NCBI RefSeq assembly: GCF_003990975.1
Contig: NZ_RZJR01000004.1
Location: 82,625 to 146,624 of the forward strand
Source of the DNA: Cohnella sp. AR92
GTDB taxonomy: Bacteria > Bacillota > Bacilli > Paenibacillales > Paenibacillaceae
DNA: 64,000 bases
Direction: 5' to 3'
In this document: piece by piece, positions 20,618 through 29,071 of the stretch
Numbering within the stretch: the stretch's first letter is position 1
Layout of the letters: each line of letters begins with the position of its first letter
Notes under the pieces: generated by a model
Database searches by the model: none
Seen by the model: the letters and a program-made list of their open reading frames with translations, nothing else
What the model was told of the DNA's origin: nothing
Program-made: the position numbers and the translations under genes

Positions 20618-20929
20618 TTAAATTCGATCTCCCGTCACGGCAATCATGTGCCGCATCCGTTCCATGTCGAGTCTCAGAATAGCCAGCCCTTGGTCGGTAA
20701 TGGCATATACTTTGCGCCTGTTGTTCTCGTCCGTCGACACGGGCTGAATGAACTTCAGCTTCATCAGGTTCTCGATCGCGCCATACAGGGTTCCCGCAGC
20801 CATACGGACCTGTCCGTTGCTGAGCTCCTCCACCTTCTGAATAATGAGATAGCCGTGAGCCGGCTCGGTCAAGGCCAACAGGATGTAATAGACGGTCTCC
20901 GTCAACGGCAGGTGCTTATCTCTTCCCAT
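20618..20929 (-). CDS. PadR-family transcriptional regulator
   Basis: A 103-residue winged-helix repressor of the PadR type. It begins MGRDKHLPLTETVYYILLAL, with the recognition region GYLIIQKVEEL and the wing segment GTLYGAIENLMKLKFI. PadR proteins of this size act as dimers and often control an adjacent membrane protein gene, here the DUF2812 gene. A strong AGGAGGG sequence precedes the start. The iteron cluster just upstream (20964-21015) is the likely self-regulatory site. Confidence 0.92.
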   Translation of the reverse strand: MGRDKHLPLTETVYYILLALTEPAHGYLIIQKVEELSNGQVRMAAGTLYGAIENLMKLKFIQPVSTDENNRRKVYAITDQGLAILRLDMERMRHMIAVTGDRI

Positions 20930-20963
20930 GCAAACCCTCCTGCAACAATTCGTTATAACGCGC

Positions 20964-21015
20964 GACTTTATATCGTATGACTATATAGTTAGACTATATA
21001 CAGTTTGACTTTATA
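20964..21015 (-). promoter_or_regulatory. Probable PadR operator: four gactWtata repeats
   Basis: The 9-mers gactttata (20964), gactatata (20979), gactatata (20992) and gactttata (21007) stand 15, 13 and 15 bases apart. The middle pair also form an imperfect inverted repeat, tatatagtt-a-gactatata. The cluster starts 35 bases before the padR start and covers the expected promoter. Confidence 0.65.
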
Positions 21016-21146
21016 ATGCAACCATAAAATTCTAATGATCCCAATTGATGAATCCGGCCCGCAGGCGCTCGTCCATTTCTCTCACATAATCCCGGGGTCT
21101 CCTTCATAGGATTTAATAGATTAGGGACAAGGGGAGAGGCCGACTC

Positions 21147-22715
21147 ATGCAGCCGAATAAAGCGCGAATGACCTTTCGATTCGATAACAAGACGCCGGCG
21201 TCCGCCGTGCCTAACGTTCTAGCGCAAGAAGATCCGAAACAAGAAGATACGAAGCCGACTATTACGCCGGAACCGGAAGATAGAACGGAATCCGCAGCTG
21301 CCAGGGCATTCGCGGAACAAGGGACGATTCAAACGCCGATGCAGGCGCAGCCGTCTGCCCCGCTCTCGCGGAACAAGGCGAAGTCCGACTATCAAGCATG
21401 GAACAGCCCTTATCAGGACGATATTCTCGCGCTTGAAGAGATGATTCGTACGACAGAACGGGAGCCGGCTTCAACGTTAAACCGTGAGCCGGCGGAGAAG
21501 CGTAAGCCTGATCTTGGTCAAGAACGAATAGATGAACGCAAATATGAGTTTAGGCATGAGTTCGAACTAGAGCAACCGGAGAAAAAGGCAGCAAAGGAGT
21601 ACGGGAAGAAGCGCGATACGAACTCCAAACGCGGGGAGACGATTCCTTTTCCGGGCTATCGAGTTCAAGATTCTCGGCCTGCGGAACCAAGGGAATTCCC
21701 TCGCGGCCCGCTGCAGCCTGCTTCGGAAACTCCGTTCCAGCCGAACCGATATGAGAATCCGGAAGAGGAATGGGCGGGAGTGAACGGCTTGCGCGGGGGA
21801 GGGCATACGTACCGGGAGGATGGGCCTTCCTGGATGAGGGTGTTCCTGACGGTGTTCGGGGCCATCGCGACGGGGGGGCTGTTCGGCTATCTGCTCCTGA
21901 CGCTGTTCACGGGCGAACCGCTGCTCCCGGATAAAGGTTCTCCGCTGCCCTCCACGGACGTGCCGGCGATGGCGGCATCCCAGAGCTCCGCGGGCAACGC
22001 CTCGGGTTCGGCCGCCGCCAAGCCGAACGGCTCGAAGCAAGGGACTGCCGTTCAAGCCCAAGGGCAGGGGGGAACGAAGGCGAATTCGCAATCTCAGAGC
22101 GCGGTCATTCCGAGCGTTGCCTTATATGTGCTTCAGCATGGAGTGTTCCGCACGGAAGACAGCATGTTGGAAGCGGCCAAGAAATTGAGAGAGCAGGGCA
22201 TCGCGGCAGCGACGGACACGAAGGACGGATACCGGGTCTATGTCGGCCTGTCGCCGACCAAGGCGGAGGCGGATGGGCTGGTCTCGAAGCTTGCCGGCAC
22301 GGAAGTGTACGTGAAAGCCCTGGAGAGCGGCAGCATTCAGATTGCGGGAGTGAAAGAAGTCGAAGACTATGCAGGCTTCCTGCGCGAGAGCGCCGATCTT
22401 GCCGGCAAGGTGGCCGGGTTCGCGTCGCAGGCGCTACTTGGCGAGTCTCCTTCCGAAAGCAACGCCATTCTCTCTATCCGGACGGCGCATCAGCAGTGGC
22501 TGGAGAAGACGAAGCCTGCCTCCTCATGGACCGGAACCGCGAAGACATCCGCTCAGAAGGAGATCGAGCAGTTGAATGCGGCCGTGAACGCGCTGAATTC
22601 CTATGCCGATAAGCCGGATGAAGCGCTTCTGTGGAAGGCTCAGGAGGCGGTCATGAACGCCGTCTTCGCGGATCGGGAATTAAGATCCTACATCGAGCTT
22701 CAAGCAGGAGGATGA
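21147..22715 (+). CDS. spoIIB: Stage II sporulation protein B-like, SPOR domain
   Basis: A 522-residue bitopic membrane protein. Residues 1 to about 225 are cytoplasmic, charged and probably disordered. One transmembrane helix lies near residues 229-252 (VFLTVFGAIATGGLFGYLLL). A Ser/Ala/Gly-rich linker follows, and then an SPOR domain (about 325-400; VALYVLQHGVFRTEDSMLEA) that binds denuded septal peptidoglycan. B. subtilis SpoIIB has this plan, acts at the sporulation septum and lies between comC and maf; here the maf side is displaced by the 22.9-34.9 kb cassette. It has an AGGGGAGAGG ribosome-binding sequence. Confidence 0.8.
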   Translation: MQPNKARMTFRFDNKTPASAVPNVLAQEDPKQEDTKPTITPEPEDRTESAAARAFAEQGTIQTPMQAQPSAPLSRNKAKSDYQAWNSPYQDDILALEEMIRTTEREPASTLNREPAEKRKPDLGQERIDERKYEFRHEFELEQPEKKAAKEYGKKRDTNSKRGETIPFPGYRVQDSRPAEPREFPRGPLQPASETPFQPNRYENPEEEWAGVNGLRGGGHTYREDGPSWMRVFLTVFGAIATGGLFGYLLLTLFTGEPLLPDKGSPLPSTDVPAMAASQSSAGNASGSAAAKPNGSKQGTAVQAQGQGGTKANSQSQSAVIPSVALYVLQHGVFRTEDSMLEAAKKLREQGIAAATDTKDGYRVYVGLSPTKAEADGLVSKLAGTEVYVKALESGSIQIAGVKEVEDYAGFLRESADLAGKVAGFASQALLGESPSESNAILSIRTAHQQWLEKTKPASSWTGTAKTSAQKEIEQLNAAVNALNSYADKPDEALLWKAQEAVMNAVFADRELRSYIELQAGG

Positions 22716-22747
22716 CGGAAAGCAAAGAATATAGGGCAAGTTCCCCG

Positions 22748-22800
22748 CAAAGCTGTTCCTTCGGTCTGTCCAAAGACCGGGAACGGCTTTGTTGTTCTTT
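22748..22800 (+). terminator. Terminator after spoIIB
   Basis: A long hairpin has arms caaagc-gttcc and ggaac-ggctttg with an inner ggtct / agacc stem, followed by ttgttcttt. Confidence 0.85.
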
Positions 22801-22933
22801 CGCGGATTAAGCAGCGATGAGGGATTCGTCAGACATTCAAGATAATGTCAGGGATGTAACGGGCATGTTAGCTATTTCCGATCCATCATCCAAAAATAGC
22901 TTACATGGCGTTTACATATGCGCATTTTGCCGA

Positions 22934-23092
22934 TTGACGAGCGCGATTTCGGCTGATAGTATCTAATTAATAACATTGTGTTAATAATTGATGGCGTTAT
23001 CGAGGGTCCAAACGACCCTCAAGGGAGTATTTGTTGCTTATTATTTGTTATTTAAGTCAATAATCGTCTTCAAATAATAACACGATGTTATT
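22934..23092 (+). promoter_or_regulatory. Promoter and two operator palindromes of the ROK gene
   Basis: This lies in the 395-base gap after spoIIB. TTGACG (22934-22939) and TAGTAT (22957-22962) have a 17-base spacer. Operator 1, aataaca-ttg-tgttaat (22969-22985), lies at the expected transcription start. Operator 2, aataaca-cga-tgttatt (23076-23092), is a perfect inverted repeat ending just before the ribosome-binding site. Between them is a perfect hairpin gagggtc / gaccctc (23002-23020). The sites fit autorepression by the adjacent ROK protein. The rest of the gap, 22801-22930, has an inverted gctatt / aatagc pair of unclear meaning. Confidence 0.75.
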
Positions 23093-23110
23093 AATGTGAA
23101 GGAGTGCCTT

Positions 23111-24283
23111 ATGTCGGATTCCAAGCATACGGTCAAGCAAGATCAAGATGTGATCAAGCAGCATAATAAGCAATTGGTGCTGGATGTCATCCGCACCAGG
23201 CGGCCGATCTCCCGTTCGGAGATCTCGAAGATCACCGAGATGAGCGCAACCTCCGTCGGACGCATCGTCGGCGAACTGGCGGAAGAAGGACTGGTGAGGG
23301 AGACCTCGCTTACCTCTACGGGCGTGGGGCGCAAGGCGGTCATGCTCGACATCGAGCCCGGCGGACGGTACACGATCGGCATCGACATCCAGAAGAAGCG
23401 GATCGTAATCGGGCTAATGGATTTCTCGGAGCAGCTGATTACGGCGAAGGAGCTGAAGCACACTTCGCTCGAATCGAGTTCCGAAGAGACCATCGTTTTG
23501 ATGGCGGGCACCGTGCTCGGCCTTCTGGAGGAACGCAAGATCCCGGCTTCGAAGGTCGCCGGCATCGGGATCGGAACGCCGGGGGTTATCGACTACGAAG
23601 GCGGAGTCGTGCAATTCTCTTCGACGTTAGGATGGCGCGAAGTCCCGTTGGCAGGCAAGATCGAGGAGTCGACGGGAATCCGCACGGTCATCGACAACGA
23701 CCTTAAGGTGAAGATCCTCGGAGAGTACCTGTTCGGAGCGGCGAAGGGCTCGGACAAGACGGTTCTGATCAACGTCGGCACCGGTATCGGCTCCTCGCTT
23801 ATCATCAACGGCGATATTTTCCGAGGCGGATCGAACAGCGCGGGCGAGCTCGGGCACATGACGATCAACCCGCACGGCAATCTGTGCGAGTGCGGCAAGC
23901 GCGGCTGCCTGCAAACGTATATCGACGAATCGGCGCTTCTTACCGAAGCGCGCAAGGTCAGAGGGATAGGAGAGATCGGCGAGCTGTTCGCGGCCGTTCG
24001 GGCGAATGAGCCTTGGGCGGTCGAGATCATCGATCGGGCGGCGCTTCATATCGCGGTTACGATCAACAACATCGTCTGTCTCTATAATCCGGATACCGTT
24101 ATCCTCAGCGGGGATCTGGTTGAAGAGTTCGGCGAGATTCTCGAATGGCTGGACCGGCATTGCTCGGTCGTCGTCTGGGAGCCTTTCCGTGATTCCTTCC
24201 AAGTCATCGCTTCCCAGCTTCATGGAAGATCCATCGTGCTGGGTGCCGGCGCGCTTGCTCTTCATCAGGTCACACACAACTAG
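23111..24283 (+). CDS. ROK-family transcriptional repressor (NagC/XylR type)
   Basis: A 390-residue protein with an N-terminal winged helix-turn-helix (about residues 10-75, RRPISRSEISKITEMSATSV) and a ROK kinase-like domain. The ROK segment GIGIGTPGVIDYEGG is followed by the zinc motif CECGKRGCLQTYI, typical of NagC and Mlc. Such proteins usually sense a sugar or amino sugar. It starts at the ATG at 23111 after GAAGGAG. It is followed after 18 bases by the asparaginase gene and heads the peptide-use cassette, so it probably represses that operon. Its inducer is unknown; a sugar ligand beside peptide genes is unexpected. Confidence 0.92.
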   Translation: MSDSKHTVKQDQDVIKQHNKQLVLDVIRTRRPISRSEISKITEMSATSVGRIVGELAEEGLVRETSLTSTGVGRKAVMLDIEPGGRYTIGIDIQKKRIVIGLMDFSEQLITAKELKHTSLESSSEETIVLMAGTVLGLLEERKIPASKVAGIGIGTPGVIDYEGGVVQFSSTLGWREVPLAGKIEESTGIRTVIDNDLKVKILGEYLFGAAKGSDKTVLINVGTGIGSSLIINGDIFRGGSNSAGELGHMTINPHGNLCECGKRGCLQTYIDESALLTEARKVRGIGEIGELFAAVRANEPWAVEIIDRAALHIAVTINNIVCLYNPDTVILSGDLVEEFGEILEWLDRHCSVVVWEPFRDSFQVIASQLHGRSIVLGAGALALHQVTHN

Positions 24284-24301
24284 AAAGAAGGCTTTGGCAA
24301 G

Positions 24302-25309
24302 ATGAACCTACAACCATTGGTTGAGCAGTACCGGGGCAACATCCTCGAGAACGTGCATTTAGGCTTGCTCTGCGGGGTGAACGACAAGAAGGAGCTGATC
24401 TCGGAGATCGGCAACGCGCAGCACGTCACCTTCCTTCGTTCGGCGGCCAAGCCGTTCCAGGCCATACCGGTCGTGAAGGCGGGCGTCCCGAAGAAGCTTG
24501 GGCTGACCAGCGGCGAAGCGGCGCTGTTCGCGGCTTCCCAGCGCGGCGAAGCTTATCAGATCGAAGCGCTCGAATCGATTCTGAAGAAAGCGGATATCGC
24601 GGAAGAGCTGCTGCTCCCGTGCCCGACCGTTCCTCTTAACGACGAACCGCGCGCGGATTTCTACGCGAAAGGATTGCCCAAGCGGCGAATCTATCATAAC
24701 TGCTCCGGCAAGCATCTCGGCATTATCGCCCTGTGCAAGGAGCTGGGATATCCGGTAGACACCTATTGGAGCCTCGACAATCCCGTCCAACAGAGCATTC
24801 TGGATACGCTGTCCTACATGACGGAAGTTCCGCGGGACGAGATCAAGATCGCGGTGGACGGCTGCGGCTTCCCGGTCTTCGGCATTCCGCTTCAAGCCCT
24901 GGCGGTCGGTTACCTGAAGCTGGCTTGCCCGGATCTGATCGAGGACGAAGCGACGCGCGAGGCCGTCATCGAACTGACAGGGTACATGAATGCAAGCCCG
25001 AACATGATCGCAAGCCATGGATTCATCTGTTCCTCGTTGTTAGAAGATTCAAACATCGTGGCCAAAGGCGGAGCGAAGGGAGTCTATGCCTTCGGTTTGA
25101 AGAAAGAGAGAATGGCTTTCGCGCTTAAGGTCATCGATGGGGCCGAGCCGCCGTGGGCGACGATTGTCGCTTCCGTCCTGGAACAGATCGGCTACGACAA
25201 CCAAGCGACCATCGATCGCATGTACGCCCTGACTCCGAAGGAGATCGTCAATGACAACCAAGCGGTCGTCGGCGAGAATCGCGCCGTGTTCCGACTGTTC
25301 GATCGATAA
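24302..25309 (+). CDS. L-asparaginase, Rhizobium etli type (class 3)
   Basis: Hydrolyses asparagine to aspartate and ammonia. The 335-residue protein belongs to the asparaginase II family that resembles serine beta-lactamases, unlike the usual AnsA/AnsB fold. The catalytic set known from the R. etli enzyme ReAV (S48, K51, S80; zinc ligands C135, K138, C189) maps with a one-residue shift to Ser47 and Lys50 in RSAAKPF, Ser79 in AASQRGE, Cys134 and Lys137 in HNCSGKH, and Cys188 in VDGCGFP. All are present. It lies between the ROK regulator and the oligopeptide transporter, suggesting it uses asparagine released from imported peptides. Confidence 0.9.
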   Translation: MNLQPLVEQYRGNILENVHLGLLCGVNDKKELISEIGNAQHVTFLRSAAKPFQAIPVVKAGVPKKLGLTSGEAALFAASQRGEAYQIEALESILKKADIAEELLLPCPTVPLNDEPRADFYAKGLPKRRIYHNCSGKHLGIIALCKELGYPVDTYWSLDNPVQQSILDTLSYMTEVPRDEIKIAVDGCGFPVFGIPLQALAVGYLKLACPDLIEDEATREAVIELTGYMNASPNMIASHGFICSSLLEDSNIVAKGGAKGVYAFGLKKERMAFALKVIDGAEPPWATIVASVLEQIGYDNQATIDRMYALTPKEIVNDNQAVVGENRAVFRLFDR

Positions 25310-25449
25310 GCTTCACCCTGCCAACGGGTTATACCGACAGGCGATGGCAAGCGCTGGCATTGTTAAGTTTCAAGCCGGACAAGCTAACCGGAAGCTCTCG
25401 GTTCAACTATATGTTTTGTCTAGACCATAACAACATGAGGTGAACGATT

Positions 25450-27108
25450 GTGAAGAAAAAAGGGTCTCTATCACTGCTGGCGCTAATGCTCGTCTTCTCC
25501 GTAGTCCTGGCTGCTTGCGGCAACAACAACGATAACGCGGCGAACGGCTCCAGTCCTTCCGCATCCGCTGGCGCCAGCGGCGGCGCCGCACCATCCGGCA
25601 AGCCGATTAATCTGTATGTCGAGAACGAAATCAAGAACCTGAGCCAATGGGCGGCGTCGGACGATATCTCCTTCACTGTCCTTAACAACGTAAGCGAAGG
25701 CCTCTACCGCCTGGACGCGGACAACAACCCGCAGCCGGCTCTGGCGCAAGACGTTGCCATCTCGGATGACAAGCTGACTTATACCTTCAAGCTTCGCGAC
25801 GGCATTCAATGGAGCAACGGCACGCCGGTTACCGCAGCCGACTTCAAGTATGCTTGGCTGGGCGAGATGAATCCGACCACTTCGACGAACGGCTACTCGT
25901 TCATCCTGACCGACTACATCGTCGGCGGCGCCGAGTATGCCGCCGGCACGGGCACGGCGGATCAAGTCGCGATCGAAGCCAAGGACGACAAGACTCTTGT
26001 CGTTAAGCTGAAGCAACCGACTCCGTACTTCCTTCGCCTGACTTCCTTGGTTCCTTACTTCCCGCTTAACGAAGCCTTCGTAACGTCGCAAGGCGACCAA
26101 TACGGCCTGGCTGCGGACAAGCTGATCTATGCGGGCCCTTACGTTCTGAAGTCGTTCGACATCGCGGCAGGCGCGGTTCTCGAGAAGAACCCGACTTACT
26201 GGGATAACGCGAACGTCAAGACCGACACGATCAACCTGAAGGTCATCAAGGAGCAAAGCACGGCGCTTAACGCTTACAACGCCGGACAGATCGACCGCGT
26301 TACGCTGTCTTCTTCCGATGTCGACGCGAACAAGAGCAACCCGGAATTCGGAACGGGCATCAAGTTCCGCACGACTTACCTGCAATTCAACACGAAGGCG
26401 GATGGCCTGAGCAACGTCAACATCCGCAAGGCTCTGTCCCTGGCGTTCGACTCCAACATCCTGGCTTCCACGATCCTGAACAACGGTTCCGCCGGCGCTA
26501 CCGGCCTGATCCCGGACCTGATGAGCGGCGACGGCGCGAAGACGTTCCGCGAGCTGCAAGGCAACGTCATTCAAGCGAACGTCGAGCAGGCGAAGGAGCT
26601 GTGGGCGCAAGGCGTCAAGGAACTCGGTTCCGCGCCTAAGCTGACCCTTCTGATCGCGGACACTTCCGAAGTGAAGGACGTCGCGACGTTCCTGCAAAGC
26701 GAATTCAAGAACAACCTCGGCATCGACGTCGCCATCGACACGAAGACGAGCAAGGCTCGCAACGAGCTGATGGACAACAACAACTATCAGATGGCCGTAA
26801 CGGCTTGGGGCGCGGACTACGACGACGCTATGACGTACATGGATCTCTGGACGAACCACACGCCATACCGCGGCAACTACGACAACTCCCAGTACGACAC
26901 TCTGATCGCCAACGCGAAGAAAGAAACGGATGACGCGAAGCGTGCCGACATGCTGCTGCAAGCCGAGAAGCTTCTGGTAGAGACGGACGCGGTTGTCGCT
27001 CCGATCTACTTCGGCGGCTACTCTTACCTGCAGAAGTCGAGCGTAACGGGCCTGATCTACCACCCTTACGGCAACCCGGTTGAATTCAAGAGCGCTGTCG
27101 CACAATAA
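25450..27108 (+). CDS. oppA: Oligopeptide ABC transporter, substrate-binding lipoprotein
   Basis: A 552-residue SBP_bac_5 family binding protein on the outer face of the membrane. The signal MKKKGSLSLLALML ends in a lipobox LAAC with Cys23 lipidated; a short Asn/Ser/Ala/Gly linker follows. The motif GIQWSNGTPVTAADFKYAW is typical of OppA, including the peptide-backbone-binding region. The start is a GTG after GAGGTGA. Codon use is strongly biased to C-ending codons, as in highly expressed genes. It is followed by an attenuator-like hairpin and then oppBCDF. The 25310-25449 gap before it has no clear terminator. Confidence 0.94.
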   Translation: MKKKGSLSLLALMLVFSVVLAACGNNNDNAANGSSPSASAGASGGAAPSGKPINLYVENEIKNLSQWAASDDISFTVLNNVSEGLYRLDADNNPQPALAQDVAISDDKLTYTFKLRDGIQWSNGTPVTAADFKYAWLGEMNPTTSTNGYSFILTDYIVGGAEYAAGTGTADQVAIEAKDDKTLVVKLKQPTPYFLRLTSLVPYFPLNEAFVTSQGDQYGLAADKLIYAGPYVLKSFDIAAGAVLEKNPTYWDNANVKTDTINLKVIKEQSTALNAYNAGQIDRVTLSSSDVDANKSNPEFGTGIKFRTTYLQFNTKADGLSNVNIRKALSLAFDSNILASTILNNGSAGATGLIPDLMSGDGAKTFRELQGNVIQANVEQAKELWAQGVKELGSAPKLTLLIADTSEVKDVATFLQSEFKNNLGIDVAIDTKTSKARNELMDNNNYQMAVTAWGADYDDAMTYMDLWTNHTPYRGNYDNSQYDTLIANAKKETDDAKRADMLLQAEKLLVETDAVVAPIYFGGYSYLQKSSVTGLIYHPYGNPVEFKSAVAQ

Positions 27109-27125
27109 TCCCACCAGATAGTCGG

Positions 27126-27161
27126 GAAGGAGAGCGGGCAACTTCTCTCCTTCTTTCTTTT
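27126..27161 (+). terminator. Intercistronic hairpin with T tract between oppA and oppB
   Basis: A perfect 9-bp stem gaaggagag / ctctccttc with a 10-base loop is followed by tttctttt. Placed between the binding-protein and permease genes, it probably lets only part of transcription continue and so makes more OppA than OppBCDF. Confidence 0.75.
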
Positions 27162-27181
27162 CACGCCAAAGAGGTGAAAGA

Positions 27182-28117
27182 ATGAAAAGGTATATCGCCA
27201 AACGAGTCGTCTATCTAGTCATTACCCTATTTATTATCACGACAGCAACCTTCTTTCTGATGAAGAACCTGCCGGGCACTCCGTTCGACGAGGAGAAGCT
27301 CGCCTTGCTGACGCAAGACCAGCGGGACCAAATCTACGCAAGCTACGGGCTGGACAAGCCGGTGTTCGTTCAGTACGTCAACTATATAGGCAATATCGTC
27401 AAAGGGGACCTTGGGACCTCGATTTATTACACCGGGCAAGACGTGAAGGATATCATCGTCGATCGGATCTATCCATCCGCGTTGGTCGGCCTTCAAGCCA
27501 TCCTGCTGGGAACCGTCATCGGGCTCATCCTAGGCGTGCTCGCGGCCTATCGGCATAACTCCGGCTGGGATTACGCCGCGATGATTATCTCGGTGCTGGG
27601 CGTGTCGATTCCGAACTTCGTTCTCGCCGCCTTGCTGCAATACTATATCGGGTTAAAATGGGGAATTCTTCCGGTCGCGTTCTGGGAAAGTTACGATAGC
27701 TCCGTGCTGCCTTCCATCGCTCTGTCGGTAGGGGTAATCGCCATAATCGCGCGGTTCGTCCGTACGGAGATGCTTGAGGTGCTGCAACAGGATTACATCG
27801 TGACCGCGAAGGCGAAGGGCCTCGGCCAGATGGCGATCCTGTCCCGTCACGCGGTGCGGAACTCGCTGATTCCGGTCATCACGATCCTGGGACCGATCAT
27901 CGTCAATCTGCTTACCGGCTCGCTCGTTATCGAGAACATCTTCGGCATCCCGGGGATCGGCAGCCTGTTCGTCGACTCGATCAAGACGAACGATTACGCG
28001 ACGATCATGGGCGTCACCATTTTCTACAGCGCGTTCTATGTCGTCGTCATGCTTCTCGTCGATATTCTGTACAGCTTGGTAGATCCGCGGATTCGTCTCG
28101 GATCGGGAAGGGAGTGA
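27182..28117 (+). CDS. oppB: Oligopeptide ABC transporter permease, OppB type
   Basis: A 311-residue membrane permease with about six transmembrane segments. The first is MKRYIAKRVVYLVITLFII, and the BPD_transp_1 domain contains the ATPase-contact EAA-like loop near TAKAKGLGQMAILSRHAVRN. The motif ENIFGIPGIGSLFVDSI is characteristic of OppB/DppB. It is followed by oppC after six bases. The start is after GAGGTGAAAG. Confidence 0.95.
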   Translation: MKRYIAKRVVYLVITLFIITTATFFLMKNLPGTPFDEEKLALLTQDQRDQIYASYGLDKPVFVQYVNYIGNIVKGDLGTSIYYTGQDVKDIIVDRIYPSALVGLQAILLGTVIGLILGVLAAYRHNSGWDYAAMIISVLGVSIPNFVLAALLQYYIGLKWGILPVAFWESYDSSVLPSIALSVGVIAIIARFVRTEMLEVLQQDYIVTAKAKGLGQMAILSRHAVRNSLIPVITILGPIIVNLLTGSLVIENIFGIPGIGSLFVDSIKTNDYATIMGVTIFYSAFYVVVMLLVDILYSLVDPRIRLGSGRE

Positions 28118-28123
28118 GCGGAG

Positions 28124-29050
28124 ATGCAAGCACCATCGGATTCTTTAGACAACTTGTTCGTCCCCGTTCGCCAGGAGAGCGGCGAGCAGGAACGGATCTC
28201 CCGGCCTGCGCTTTCCGCTTTCCAAGATAGCTGGCGGAGGCTTCGTCAGAATAAGGCGGCGGTCATCAGCTTGATTCTGCTTGCCATCATGGTCATTCTG
28301 GCGATCATCGGGCCATGGCTGACGAAGTACTCGTATGCGCAGACCAATTATTCGGCCGTCTATCAATCTCCCAGCTCCGAGCATTGGTTCGGCACCGACA
28401 AATTCGGCCGCGACCAGTGGGCGCGGATCTGGCAAGGCACGCGCATCTCGCTTCTGATCGCCGTTCTGGCCGCGGCGCTGGACCTGGTGGTCGGCGTCGC
28501 TTATGGCGCGATCTCCGCGCTGAAGGGCGGCAAAGTCGATAACGCGATGCAGCGGATCATCGAGATTCTGATCGGCGTTCCGAGCCTTATCATTATCATC
28601 CTGCTGATGATGATCATGAAGGCCAACATCTTCACGATCATGGTCGCCATGTCGATTACCGGCTGGGTAGGCATGGCGCGGCTCGTTCGCGCCCAGATCC
28701 TGAAGCTGAAGCAGCAGGAGTTCGTTCTCGCGGCCCGGACGCTAGGGACTTCGAATACCCAGATTATCATGAAGCATTTGATACCGAACACGATCGGCAT
28801 GATCGTCATCAATACGATGTTCACGATCCCGTCGGCGATCTTCACCGAAGCCTTCCTGAGCTTCATCGGGCTGGGCCTCCAATCGCCTCAGGCTTCCCTG
28901 GGCGTGCTGATCCACGACGGCTTCCAGACGCTCAATTCGCACTTCTATCTGCTGTTGTACCCAGCGCTTGTTATCGTCGTCATCATGGTAGCGTTCAATA
29001 TTCTGGGCGACGGCCTGCGCGACGCGCTGGATCCGCGGATGCGCAAATAA
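28124..29050 (+). CDS. oppC: Oligopeptide ABC transporter permease, OppC type
   Basis: A 308-residue permease, partner of OppB. A cytoplasmic N-terminal tail of about 40 residues leads into the first membrane helix. The OppC signature HWFGTDKFGRDQWARIWQGT is present, and the ATPase-contact loop is near AARTLGTSNTQIIMKHLIPN. It ends in the conserved NILGDGLRDALDPRMRK. Confidence 0.95.
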   Translation: MQAPSDSLDNLFVPVRQESGEQERISRPALSAFQDSWRRLRQNKAAVISLILLAIMVILAIIGPWLTKYSYAQTNYSAVYQSPSSEHWFGTDKFGRDQWARIWQGTRISLLIAVLAAALDLVVGVAYGAISALKGGKVDNAMQRIIEILIGVPSLIIIILLMMIMKANIFTIMVAMSITGWVGMARLVRAQILKLKQQEFVLAARTLGTSNTQIIMKHLIPNTIGMIVINTMFTIPSAIFTEAFLSFIGLGLQSPQASLGVLIHDGFQTLNSHFYLLLYPALVIVVIMVAFNILGDGLRDALDPRMRK

Positions 29051-29071
29051 GGTAGGACAGGGGGGAGAACG

